From assembly GCF_965638725.1 (NCBI RefSeq), contig NC_134963.1:3913501-3977500 (forward strand): a DNA stretch of 64,000 bases. The letters are read 5' to 3'. The DNA comes from Aptenodytes patagonicus (Eukaryota; Chordata; Aves; Sphenisciformes; Spheniscidae). Below the pieces are notes generated by a model. It was not told where the DNA came from. It made no database searches and worked only from the letters and a program-made list of their open reading frames with translations. The position numbers were made by a program, and so were the translations under genes. Positions 26,725 to 39,104 of the stretch are shown here, piece by piece (within the stretch, counting starts at the first letter, position 1; each line of letters opens with the position of its first letter).

Positions 26725-29700
26725 CTCAGGGGTTGTAGCAAAAGAGTACGAGCTCATTTTGGGAGGAAATAAAACGAAGGAAAAAGAGAATGGTGGAATC
26801 GAAGTGTGAAAAGAGGGGATTAGGTGCTGAAAGGGGCAGGGTTTGATGCAGGAGGAAGCAGAAAAGGTTCAGAGGGTGAAAAAGCCAATTAGTGGAGTAT
26901 AAATCTAAAAAAGCCAATTTCTGAAATAAAGAGGTGTTAACTTAAGGCAGCTAGAGAGAGTATTAATCAAGGAAGTGACAGGCTGCAGTTAGGAAAGAGT
27001 GGGATTCTCAAAGCTGATCAGGACTGAAAACAACTACGCTATATTACATATATTTATAAGGTATTTAAACTGTATAATGAAAGCTGGTGCCTTTTCTAGG
27101 CACGATGCAGGCTCCTTCCATCACGTCTCCCCCCAAGAGGTGTACTGTAGATAGTCGAATTCTGGCTCGTGTCTTCTATCTGCAGGCAGCAGCAAAGGGC
27201 CTGCTGACTCAGGCGAATTGCTTGTGGAATCTCCTTAGATGTCAGGCACAGTGTGACTCTTCCTATCTTTGCAGCAACAGGAAAACAGTCAACAAGAATC
27301 ATTACCTCAGCTACGACAGAGCTGTTCAGTGGCTTCCATTCCGTCAGATCTGACAGTCACGGAGTACAAAAGGTCCCTGCTCAGCATGGGGCAGCCTTTC
27401 TGTACCTTTCCCCAAACACCTAGGAGTATTTCAGACTCGATCCTGGTATAGTAGCTAAAATCCTCCTGCATACATGACAGTAATAGCATTATAAATGCGT
27501 ATTGCCCCTCCAAAAAGCTTTGGGTTCCCATTCACCAGGAATCCTTTCCTTGGATTTTTTTCTCCAACATGCGTATTAAGTTAAAGCATCTTGGTTTTCT
27601 CCCATGGCAGAGCCTGTTACTACCTCCCTGCCGCTACTGCAAAAACCTGCAGCTCATCTACTCGGGCAGGCATGATGTTGTTATGAAAAACTGTGTAAAG
27701 AAAAAGAAGAGTAACAGACATTGCTTCTTGTCCATTTGATAGGGACATATTTTTTGCAATGGGAAACTGAAAAGTCTGGAGGGGAAAAATCAAACCAGAA
27801 TCAAATTCTGCTCACATGCATCCACACGTATTTGCAACCAAGTCAGTTATTTCCAATTTTAGTCAACACATGCAGACACTTTTGGATGTAAATTGGCAAC
27901 CCTGAAAAACCTCTCCCAAAAGACTGTGTATTTGGCAGGAAGCATGCAATTACCTGGCTGTTAAGAGATCATGTAAAGTGCTGCCAGAAAAAGCTGCCTG
28001 TAATATACAACTAGTTCTACTGATATACAATCCCCAGGAATTATAGTACTTATTTTTGAATAGCATTTGTTGCTCTCTCACCTATTTCCTAGAAGTTTAT
28101 ATACATAGACATAGAGATCACACTTGCAAATACAGGGATTTCCCATTGACACAAGATTACTAGAAATTATCTAACTAGAAGAAATCCTCTTCCCTTCTGT
28201 CTCCTACAATGCTGCAGGATGGAAGAAGATATGTCAGCTAGATTCAATCTGCCATCCTAAAGCTTATGGTTAGGAAGCATCTGCATACAGTTGGAAGATA
28301 CAGTTCCATATGGAAAAAGAATAAATACAAACATGAAATGTAACAGGCCAAGCTTTCAGCTGGGTAAATCAGCATTTCTCCCTTAAACGCACTGGAACCG
28401 TGCCTATTTATACCATCTAAGAATCTAGACAGTTATCTGGGCTTGCCAGCTCACTGTAGGGATAAACATAGCTTTAACCAATTAAATGTTCATTAGGGGC
28501 AAGACAGAAAGGATAGCAGAAGCCAAAACTCACAACCAGTCAGCACTTACGCTCTTGTTCTTTTATCAAATGAAACATTAACGTTTTGTGGAACATCTTT
28601 TTCTGCATGGGTAAGCAGAAAGCCTACTGTAAATACTGGTTTAGATCTGCTGGGGAGTTACTTTATCTATGAGTTTGGGGGTTTTTTTGGCTTACTGGTA
28701 TGTCAGCCTTCTTAGCATAGCACAGTTATCTCAGTATAAAAGTAGCTTACACTTATCACTAAACTTACAGGAGTCATAGATGTGATATGGATACCTTAAT
28801 CTGTAAAACTACTTCATAATAGTTTCAAACTAACATACTGTGATACAAAATCACAGGTATACAAGACCTAACCTGCAAGCTACCTCTAACATTAATCTGA
28901 CAGTGAACACCTGGAAGTCAGAAAAGGACAGAAGCAGTTAGCCCAAAATGTAATTTCCACGTTATGCCTAGGAGACTGAAATTTAGCCTAGTGTAAAGAA
29001 ATAGCAAAAAGACTCATACACCATGGATGTCTCATTTAAATCACAGATTCTGTACCATCTGGCCCTCCAAAGTCACCCTTGATTCATGCACTGCAACTTA
29101 ATGGTGGATTCTAGCCACAAGGAATATAAACCAATCTATGCGTGAAGTGTCAGCAGTCCCTGACATTTACCCTTTTGTTGGTTTTATCACTTGGGGTAGT
29201 CTCCCCTTGTGTTGGAGTACTGCCATGATGACTCACACACAATCGTATTTGCAAACTTGGACATGCACTTGTTACAAGCTGTTCTTTAAAGGAGTGTAAG
29301 AAGGCATCTCATAATCCTGAAGCAAAACTCTTTCAAAAGGTATACAGCCAGAATGTGTTGGCTGTTTTTTTCAAAGGTTTTAGAAAAGGTGATAGAAAGT
29401 AATAAGAGCTGATAATGCAAAATAAACAGAAAAAGAAAAGAAGTAGGCAAATATCTTAAAAACAAACCCTTTTTTAAGGTTGGTGCTCTCTTTTACCCAT
29501 ATAATGTCTGGTTTAGCTGTTGGTTAGCTTTTCCCTAATGCTGTGGCTCTAAAGCTTTTTTTTTTTACTATGACCACCTAGCTTTCTCTCCCATGAGGAT
29601 GGTTATGGCAGGCTGCTCATAACTCTGTGACACTTAATTGTAGTCATCACCCTTAGGCCATGGCGCTCACATTTACAATGTCTGTCCTAATACATTTCTC

Positions 29701-30354
29701 ACTTTTCTGGTTCGAAGTTCTATATCCAGATTTTCAAATATTTTGGTGTTGGAGGAGGACCGGGAGATTGCTTCTGTGAGCATCATGCTTCTGAAGGCTT
29801 GAAGAAACTCGGCCAATAAGGAAGGTATTGCAGCATTTCCTGAAGATGGGTGAACTGAGGAGAATCTCTCTCTGGCTGAGGAATGAAGAAGAAAACCTAA
29901 GAGGACTTGTCAAGTCTTTAAGTCATTAATTTCTGTGGTTTCTCAACTAATAATCAAGTCTCATTATCAGCATATTTTGATCCAGTTATGCAGTCTCTCT
30001 GAAATGATGACACAGTATTGTGGACCATTGCTATAGCAATGGCTATCCCAATCTTGAGCAACAGTATATAGAAGACATAAAAGTAGTACAGCGGGAACCA
30101 GCAGTCCTGCCTCCAACACGACACATCGGGGTGTGTCTGTAGGTGTGTTCTCTTCTATTACAACAGGATCAAACAGCAAAGTAGCAGCATCACCATTGAA
30201 TGAAAACGGGCTTTTATAGAGCTCTCACTGCACCATTAATAGCAGTTGTTACAATGCGAGGCCCATTTTTCCTTGTGTATCTTATTTTTTCCTATGATCT
30301 TTGTCATTCAATACGTAGGTTGAATTATTTTTACAATATGTCATTGAGATGAGA

Positions 30355-30405
30355 GAATATTACCCTTTTTAACAGATGGAGAATTGCACAGAGATATTAA
30401 GTCTG
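30355..30405 (-). mobile_element. Short MIR-like core fragment
   Basis: The words TTACCCTTTTT, AACAGATGGAGAATTG and CACAGAGATATTAAGT follow the order of a reverse-oriented MIR core. It is short and diverged, so this is a moderate call. Confidence 0.5.
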
Positions 30406-30808
30406 GAAGCATTCATTAATTTAAGCTTTGAGACATGGAAGGCCTGATTTTTTTCAGAGTAGTTTTTATTATAAAGTGTAAATTGCTCTGCACTTCTGCA
30501 AATCAGACTTAAGAGTCTCTGGTTAGATGTGGACTGGGGACGACATAAATTAATTACCTTTTCTGAAAAATATGGTTTAAATGTTTTCACTGGGATTATA
30601 TTCTGCAGCTGAATTCAGTTCCCCAGGACAGCTTCCTTAACTAAGAAACCATCTTCCCTCTTTCTGCAAGCTTGTGATTAAACACACTTTAAATTCTTCA
30701 TGAATTCTTCTTCCCCTGGTCCCATTGACTCCAAGTGCCAGTCTCCTTATCCTGATAATTCCAGTCTTATCAAGGTCTTTATGCAATTAAAATTCTCCAG
30801 GATCTTCA

Positions 30809-30856
30809 GTCTCCCCCTCACCTTGACATTCCGTCTCCCCCTCACCTTGACACTTC
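30809..30856 (+). repeat. 24-bp tandem duplication
   Basis: GTCTCCCCCTCACCTTGACA occurs at 30809 and again at 30833, a period of 24. A degenerate third copy (TTTCTCCTGACACTCTG) follows. Pyrimidine-rich, consistent with slippage. Confidence 0.9.
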
Positions 30857-33800
30857 TCCTTTCTCCTGACACTCTGTACCTACTTCCTCCTCTAGTTTTC
30901 AGTATTCTCTTTGTCCAGTCAGTCTCAGGGTTGGAGCAGGTGAAAGGATAGTTCAATCAAATCCAGACTCGGTGAGAGATTCAGGTACACACACCGCTCA
31001 TAAATCTTTAGAGGCTTCGGATGATAAACTCTAGCAAGTTTCTGCTGCATGTGTTTGAACTGCAATAACTCCAGTGCTTTTATCTTTAATAACTTAATGT
31101 GAGTTTTCAAAGGAAAAGCAAAAAGCCCGTACACAATGCAAAGAACATCCTCCTGCCAAATTTCAAGTCCTCACTCCAAAGTATAAAGTCTCTAGAGCAT
31201 TTCAAAGTAAATCTTATCAGATTTCTTAGCACAAGATCATATTATGGCTAACGTTGGTCATCTTTAATAATAAGTTGCAATACCAGCTCTGCCTACGTTG
31301 CAAGCCTTTGAATCCATAGGCTAAGTTATATTCCTGGAGGCATATCTGCAGCTTTTATCTACATGTGTGCCTGCCATATGTATGCATCTAAAGACAATTT
31401 TTTTCTTTCAAACTGAAATCAGGATTCCAGTTTGCTTTCACTTAACTTTGTAATCTGGCTCTAACATCCCCAAATGATATTTCCCCGCATTATCAGTGAG
31501 GTCAGATCAGCTCATGGCAGCTGCAGTAAAACTGTGGCAGAGAAAATCTTTGTCTTTTGAAGTGTCCATCCTTTCTGCTTTGCTCATTTTCCGCTTGCAG
31601 TCATGTCCTCCACCATTCAAGCACCACGGAAGTTGCAATTGACAATTGGGAAAACTAATCTGGTTATTAGCTGAAGCATAGGCTTTTCAGCAGCTTCCCA
31701 GGGTGGGCTGTACAAAGAGCTTCCTTACTAGGGAAAATACTGGCATTGACCTGGGCATTGTCAAATCTCTTGCAGAGACAGGTCAGGTGAGTCTCTGATC
31801 ACATATTAAAAAAAAGTAAGTATTTTGATCCAACGTAGTTTAAAGGAGAGAGAAAAAAAGACTTCCTACCGAAGATTTAATAGCAGAATTCATATTAAGG
31901 TCTTTAAAGGTGGACTTAAGTTCACTAAGATGGAAAATTATTACATGAAACATGCATTTAAATTGAAGTTGCTCACAAGCAAGTGCAGTTTACTGTTAAC
32001 TTTTCCAATCTAGGCAGTTAAGGAACTGTTTAAATGTCTGGGATTTCAGGAAAGGTGCCAGTTTATAAGGAGTAGAAAAACAGGCCAAGTTCTGTTCTCA
32101 GGGTGAAATTCACATCTGTAAAATGTCTATGTATCTCCTAAAATAAAGCTAGGTTGACATATGCAGGCTTGGCTTGGACTCTACATAATTACCAACTTCT
32201 CTTTCAATGGGGCTTGGAAGCAAAATCTGCAGCAGAATAAATGCCAGTATATTTTGCTGTAGATTTCCTGTATATGTATTTTTATGCACCCTTTCAACCT
32301 GCTAGTGGTCCAAATATACCGTAAAGTCCAGAATGAAGTATAAGTACATTAGTTTATAAAGTCATTACAAATGGACTGACTTCTGCAGTACAAACAATAT
32401 CTACTAATCTCTAGTATCTTCTAACCTAAATCTTAGTTTCCTCATTGAACATTCTAATTCATACAGTTCAGTGCTGTGAATACGAGTATCACTCAACAGC
32501 CAAGTGCCTTGTTCTGTCTTTTGTAACAACCAGCAATGACGTTTTGAATCTGGACCCGACATAGCAGGTTTCATCTCAATCCCTGTATTACTACAGGAGA
32601 AGTAGGAAAAATTATTTTCAAGGAGAAAAATGAATTCTTTAAAGTTGATGAATGTGTACATAATGAAAGACAGCTGAGCTTGCACTGACCCAAAGAAAGG
32701 ATGTTTCCAGCAAACTGACAAGCCTGCATACCTCCCATTAGTGTTGCAAGTTATGCACATGTAGAGTGAGGAAAACGGACTCCAATTAATGTGTTTGTAG
32801 AGGAAAATGCTGCTTCCAGTATACTGTTCCCCAGCTGAGCTGAGAGTGACGTCCCAAGATAAGACCCCGCTGTTACTCAGCTTCTAAATAAGGTAAGAGA
32901 AGATTGGGCGATGGGAGGTTCAGATGGCAAAGTGAATTTGCCTTGGTGATTTTGAAGTGCTTACATTGCAGTCTGCAGTTCAGCTGTTTACCTGGTTTCT
33001 GGGTGCTTTTTCATTTACTGTCAATTTAACAGACCTTGTCCTCTGTTGATAAGGAGTCTTAGTGCTCAGCTTAGTCCACCAATTTCCCTTCTGCCGCCCC
33101 AAGCTTTTATAATGTCACATTTATTTTGGTGACTACAATATATTTGTTTGTAAGCCCTCACACTGGGCAGCAGTGCATGTTAATTCATTAAGCCCGACAG
33201 AATGTAAAATTACAACACAACAATAAGAATGTTGTCCCTGTACTGATGTATAATTAAAGCATGGTCATCGAGGGAAACTTGAGTTCCCTTCTTCAAGGAA
33301 AGCTTTTGTGATTCAGAGCAGTTAAAACCACTAGTTATTCAAGTAGGTTAATTCTCTCTCCAGTATCTTCTCTTAGATAGGTATCTTGTGAAGGATCTCT
33401 GATGTGGGCAAATAGTATGATCTGCATCTATTCCACCTCGGGCTCTGATTTCACAAGCTTAACACAGCTGGATTGACTCCATACTGGATTAACAGACTTC
33501 TAGCAAAACCAACTTGTGCTACAGGAAATGTGGTGACGTAACAAGTTCAACTTGGTCCTGACCACATATGGTCATCAGAGGATTCGTTGGCACCTTCAGT
33601 AGGAACAGAGGTGCTGCACACTCTCTTCTGAGTGAATCTTTTCGGATTCTCTTCATCAAAGTGGATGAAGTTACACTGTGCCTGCTTAAAGCTTCCTTGT
33701 AGCTTCACTTGGATAAACTGTCCTTTCTCATTTCCTATCCTGGGTTGTTACGGCTGGCTAAACTTAAGTAGCTGTCATGCCTTATCTAAAGTATAGATTA

Positions 33801-36549
33801 AGAAGTATATGAAATGATCTATAATAGATAAATAAGAAAAGTATACGAACAAATTTAAATTTGGCTCCTTCTTTATTTCTAAAAGCAAATCACATCATTC
33901 ACAAAGAAATCAAAATAAATATGAATGGGATAGGCCCCTTCTTCCAGAATGATGGTATGAGTTGGTGGTAAAGGTGTGGGCTTTTGTTAGCTAAAAACAC
34001 ATTTTGTTACATCTCACTTCCACTGCAGGGTTGTTGAAGGCGTGGGGCCAACAGTCAGAAGGCTTAAGTCCCACTGAGTATATATAGGCAATTTCAGCAG
34101 TAGCAGCATAGACAGTTTGCAGCCACCTCACCTTCTAGCAAGAAACTGTGCTTCATTTATGAAATTCACTTCATGTGCACATGAAGCACAAAGGATATAT
34201 ACTACTTAAATTCCAACATCCATGATGTATATTAAGGCTTGTGCCAGCATGCTGCAAAAGAGGTAGAAGTCTACAGGAGTACTTTGCTGACACGGGCTAG
34301 GAATTGACAGAGTGATTAGAAATGGCTAAATTTTTTTTTCAGCAATGCAAACTCAGTTGTAATCTTATGGCAACAGAATCCCATTGCATAAGGAATCTAC
34401 TGCTCCCAGCCTCTCCTCGTCACCATTTTGGCCCATCTTCTTGGAGGCCTGTGTTTGCTGACCATAATTACTTTGCCTGCACAAGCCCATACAAAGCTGT
34501 GGAAGCAGACGGAAGTGGCTGCGTGACGCAGAGCTGCAATGCCACATATCCTCTCTTGTGATATGCCTGGAGACTGGGGGGCAAATGATCCAAAGGAAAG
34601 ATAGCCCCCCCCTTTCTTTTTTTTTTATAGCTTAGTATTCCCTTTCTTTTAATTGTACAGTAATCTGGCTAAAGAGTTTACCTGGTATGAATACAGTGAC
34701 TTTGATTTACACTGGTGGAGCACCAGGCTATAAGAGTGAAGTTTCAGGGAGTGAAGAATGAGGAGAAAATAGAAGTAGTTCATGGGTTATCACATATTTT
34801 AGAAAAACAGAAACTTCCAAGAGTGTCAGAACTGTTCCCCGTTCTTTGCTCTGACTCTTCAAATTTTTTCTCTTGCACCAAAATAGACTATTTGTTTATT
34901 ACAGCAGGAACTAGTAATTTCCCTGCAGCCAGTTAAAAGAAATACATCCTCGTTGTGGCTTTGAAAATCTCTACAGGATTATGAATGAATACTTCAAGAG
35001 TGTATTATAAATTCAGACATGTCTATTGGGCTTTCAAGTATCACAGCGGGAGCTTCTTACTGAGGCAACCTGAGGGTAAAGGCTTTCCCACCTTTCCAAA
35101 GTGACTCCTCCCACAAAATTTTCTTAGGCTGAAGTTAAAAAAACCCCACCACCCTACCTAGTTGAGCTTCTTAGAGCTACTTCATTCTAAGCAGAACTGA
35201 ATATAGATGTAATTTAGTACAATCACATACCCAGACATTGCTCTGGAGCCTGCTCAGTTTTCCTGCCACATGCAATATCTTCCACACTCTTTAATGGTAG
35301 GTTGTTTTTTGAAACCAATGTGCTTTTTATTTTAAAGTCTAAGCAGGTTAGTTAAAAAACTTGTTTTCCAGCATGTGCTGTCCTAGATGCGCTATGAGCA
35401 CCTGTCATTATCTCCTCCGAATTCCGCTGTTGCTCCTACTTGCCAACTGGCAGCGTCACAGCATTGTGACAGCGATTACAAAGTAGGATTAGACATAGCC
35501 CATTTCTCCCATCCCCTGCTGTGAGTGCTGAACCAGCAACTTTGCCATGTTTTGATCAGATGCACTCAGCACTGACATACAAATCAGGGACAGTACTAAA
35601 GGGAAAGGGGAAGAATAAGCAACAAAGAGGCAAAATCAAGGGCAACTTGGAAGGAAAAAATGGGACTAAAGAGAGTTTAAAAAGCACATAGTTTTGAATC
35701 TATATGTACTTACTTCTAAAGGGGATGAGGGGTGTTGCTTCTTTCAGAAGAATTCGTGCATTTTCAGGTTTTTGAATGCACATCGCCCCAGTAAAAAACC
35801 TCCAGTGGGCTGAGTCTCAGAATGAACTGCAAGATGAAAATTAGTTTTACTGGAAATGGAAGGGCAGTTGTTAAGAAGTCCTGCCAGACAGTCTTTGAAA
35901 TTTAAGAACCACCTGCAGCAACTGGTGTAGGTGGTACTTGTAACACTGTGCGTGATGCTGACTTAATGGCTCAGCAGATGTTGTGTATGGGTGTAACTTC
36001 TTCATAAAGATTAGCAGAAAGTCTTAAAGACATGAATACATTATCTTTATGGATGTCAGCTAAAAATACAAGACAGTATCAAGAAAAAAATCAGAGGATG
36101 GTGAAATTCTGAGGATTTTTCTTGATCTGTTAGGTATCAGAAAAGAAAAGCTGGTGTCAAGGTGCTCAACATTGTAGCAACGGAGAAGGATTTGGGATTG
36201 GCAACTATTCTTACAACATACAGGACACAGAGCATGAAGATGAGGAAACATGTTGTATTTGATCACGTCTAGTGCCTAAGTGTGTATTCCCAACACTTCG
36301 CTAGCATTTTTGTGGAAGTAGCTGCCATTGAAGAAATTAGTTTCAAAAGAAACATTTGGAGTAAGAGGCATGAAGAAAACTTCCAAAACAAGACATACTC
36401 ATTCTTGCACTATATGGCTATGCCATTTGCCATACTGCAACTGTAGTTAAATCTAAGTATCTGTAGAAAAGTTGGCTGTCTAAACCCTCACTTTACAACG
36501 CAAAATCACACAGGTGCAGAAGAAAAACATGCATATGACAACTAATACT

Positions 36550-36565
36550 ACACACACACACACAC
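36550..36565 (+). repeat. (AC)8 dinucleotide repeat
   Basis: Sixteen bases of uninterrupted AC between TAATACT and TCTTCC. Confidence 0.95.
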
Positions 36566-38940
36566 TCTTCCAAATTCTTGCACATATACTCAACTTTACT
36601 CATGTACGAAATTTCTCTCAAGTCTCTTGAAGAACTATTTAAATCTCAAATATATAATATATGCAGGCACTTTTGCAGTGGTCTAAGACACAGCCACTCC
36701 TCAAATACTTTACAGTACAATCTGTGACTGGACTTTGGAAAGGTGTCAGAGAGGAACCATCCATATCATCTGGCATGGGTCTATGTGATTTAAAAACAGC
36801 ACAGCAAAATGACAACAAAAAACTCTGATTTCATCCAAGCTTAACTAGTAGGCAAAAGCCTTCTCTTAGTTATTCCGTTTCATAGTGAACTCCTTGGTCT
36901 GAATGCAAGAATTCTACATTTCCACTGGTGAAACTGAAGACTAGCTTTGTCCTTTGCTCTCTGTCTGGCTTATTAAGCCTGCTAATTTGTATTTATAACT
37001 ATAAATACAGAGATCATACCCCAGGTCAAGCATTTTCTAAAATTCTCTGGTGTAGACTCACCCAGTACAATATATCTCTTAGTTTTAGTTGGCAAATATA
37101 GCAGAAACAAGAATGAAAGCAATAAGATCTTACGCACTTGAAAAAACAAGATTGTTATCTCCATTTTTCAATTGCTATTAGTGAGAGAAGTAGCCAGCAA
37201 TATGTAGGTCAGCATCAGTAGCTGCTTTGGTAGTCTGAGAACAGTTTAAAGGAAGGAAGAGGTTTCTCTTTGTGGTTGAGTAAGTTACTCTATATCCATG
37301 AAGTAGCTGTGTCTCACCCCCAAAGGGAGAAGCATTAGCAGCAAATGAATGAACAGGGCATTCTGTGTTACGCCAGTAGCACTGTCTTTGAAAACAAGGG
37401 AGACAAGAAAAGTAGATTCAGTGCGGCTTTTATTTTCCTGTCTACCATTGTAATGGAGCTCCTCCATTAACTCATTCTTGTCAGGCTGAATTGAAAGTAA
37501 CAGTTAATAACTTACACCAGCATCTGCTCGCACTCAATACAATAGCAATAGAGCTCTGCAGTGTCCTCACAGCGTGTGGAGAGACCTGGTTCATGGGAAG
37601 AGGTAGTATCTAATAGTATTAGAGTATTAGATACAGCTGGAGGAAAACTATGGATGTGCTCTTGGGCCAACAAGCTCTCCTTTAGGTCACCTGGAAACTC
37701 CAGTTCCTACTGATGGTAAAATCTGGTGAATATAAATATTCTGCTTCAACTAAGTTCAGTTCCTTACTGATACCACGCCGCTCAATTAAGCTGCACTGAG
37801 TTCTCCCAGCAGACAGGAGCTGGATCTGAGCTGGAAAAATAATGAATATTTTTATTTTACAGCCATATGCAATGAGTGATCCAGCTGGTAGCCTCTTCTG
37901 CAATGTGGGAATTCAGCAACTCAGATCAGTGACAGGGAAAACTCCACTTCAGCCCATGTGGTGGTACTATTACTACAGTGTGACTGTGCCAAACAGTGAT
38001 CCACCAGGTGGAGACCTGCATTACACTGTCATAACAGTCTGTGAAGGACTGGGTCCTGGGCAGGCATGTCATCTGGCAGTGAGTGTTTCAATCTTGTCCT
38101 AATTATCTTTATAATCCCTTAGACAATTTATATCATTACCACTGTATATTATACTATCTCCTTGAATGTGTTCTAACCTAGAAAAAATTACGTTAGCCAA
38201 TACATTGCTCTACCTGACCTAGCTGTGCAAGCAAAACCTTTGCATTGCTCTAAAATTTGCACTTGGGCTTTTCCATGAGACCTTTTAGTGCTCAAGTCAA
38301 AGTAACAGATCTGTAATTGGTTTCAAAGCATGCTTGGATTAAGTCATTACCTACCATTGCATAATGAGATATATCACACCCCTCAGTGAAATTGTTTAGG
38401 CGTTTCTTAACATTAGCTCTTATCATTACATTTTCAGTAATTTTCAAACATCAGAGACTGTTGGTGCCAAATTTTGTTTTGTCCTTCCATCAGCGTGTAG
38501 GACAGCAGGTTTTGGTACACTCACTTTATTCCCTCTGTCAGGCAGGACAAATTCTGCCTTTAATTATACCCTACTCTAAATGAATACTTATGTCCGGAGT
38601 GCTGACGTCTCCCAGTATTGCTACAATGATCGTCTCACAAACCATTTGGCTGGGTTTTTTCACGTTGACATGTTGCCATTTTTTGTGATGTGATTTATAG
38701 TATCTCCCTTTCATCTTCACCTGTGCCCTTTTCTGAATGGAGTACATGGAAAAAAAACCCTCAAAAGTGGGACATATTTTCCCAGTGATAATCTTTACTG
38801 TTTCACTTTCCTTCCTTTTCCATCCCTCCCCTTATTTCACTAGATTCTTTTGCAGTGGCCTAGATTTAACATCCTTTTACAGCTGATTCTTGTAGCTACA
38901 AAGCCCTGCTAATATCATATTGTACTAGTCAGAAAAAGTT

Positions 38941-39030
38941 ATTTAGGGCAGGGACAGTCTTTTTGGTCTATGTTAGCACACAGATGTCTTGAGCCAGAAC
39001 TGACACTCAGAGGTACTGCTACAATATGAA
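38941..39030 (+). mobile_element. Ancient interspersed repeat, LINE-like 3' end
   Basis: AGGGCAGGGACAGTCTTTTT, then GGTCTATGTTAGCACA and GAGGTACTGCTACAATA, matches the order of a repeat tail common in turtle, crocodilian and bird genomes (gcagggactgtctttttgtt, then ctatgtttgtacagcaccta, then ggcgctaccgcaatacaaat). It is probably the decayed 3' end of an old LINE of the L2/L3/CR1 group; I cannot name the family. The (ATATCT)9 microsatellite starts 21 bp after it. Confidence 0.6.
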
Positions 39031-39050
39031 TGGTAGCAGGAGAGCTAAAT

Positions 39051-39104
39051 ATATCTATATCTATATCTATATCTATATCTATATCTATATCTATATCTAT
39101 ATCT
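39051..39104 (+). repeat. (ATATCT)9 hexanucleotide microsatellite
   Basis: Nine uninterrupted ATATCT units over 54 bp, with a degenerate continuation on the right (GTAACTGTATAG). The perfect array suggests it is polymorphic. Confidence 0.98.

Larger units (their letters stand above)
23921..30354. other. Intergenic, no gene recognised
   Basis: Holds the 46-bp palindrome and the 28-bp tandem duplication listed separately. A C9T9 tract lies near 25844-25860. The open frames around 27087-27531 on both strands overlap each other and show no domain. Confidence 0.65.
30406..38940. other. Intergenic, with a possible regulatory island
   Basis: No gene. A 118-codon minus-strand frame at 32404-32760 has no recognisable domain. 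About 32930-33290 reads like constrained non-coding DNA. A 10-bp hairpin (GTATCTAATA/TATTAGATAC) lies at 37606-37634, and a C8 T-rich tract near 34604-34627. Confidence 0.55.

Noticed and set aside
27087..27531. Overlapping open frames on both strands
   Set aside because: Mutually overlapping with no domain or conservation clue; typical of a locally stop-poor stretch.
32404..32760. 118-codon minus-strand open frame
   Set aside because: No family recognised and the length is within what chance gives over 64 kb in six frames.
36550..36565. Short AC repeat as a possible regulatory Z-DNA site
   Set aside because: Only eight units; an ordinary microsatellite.
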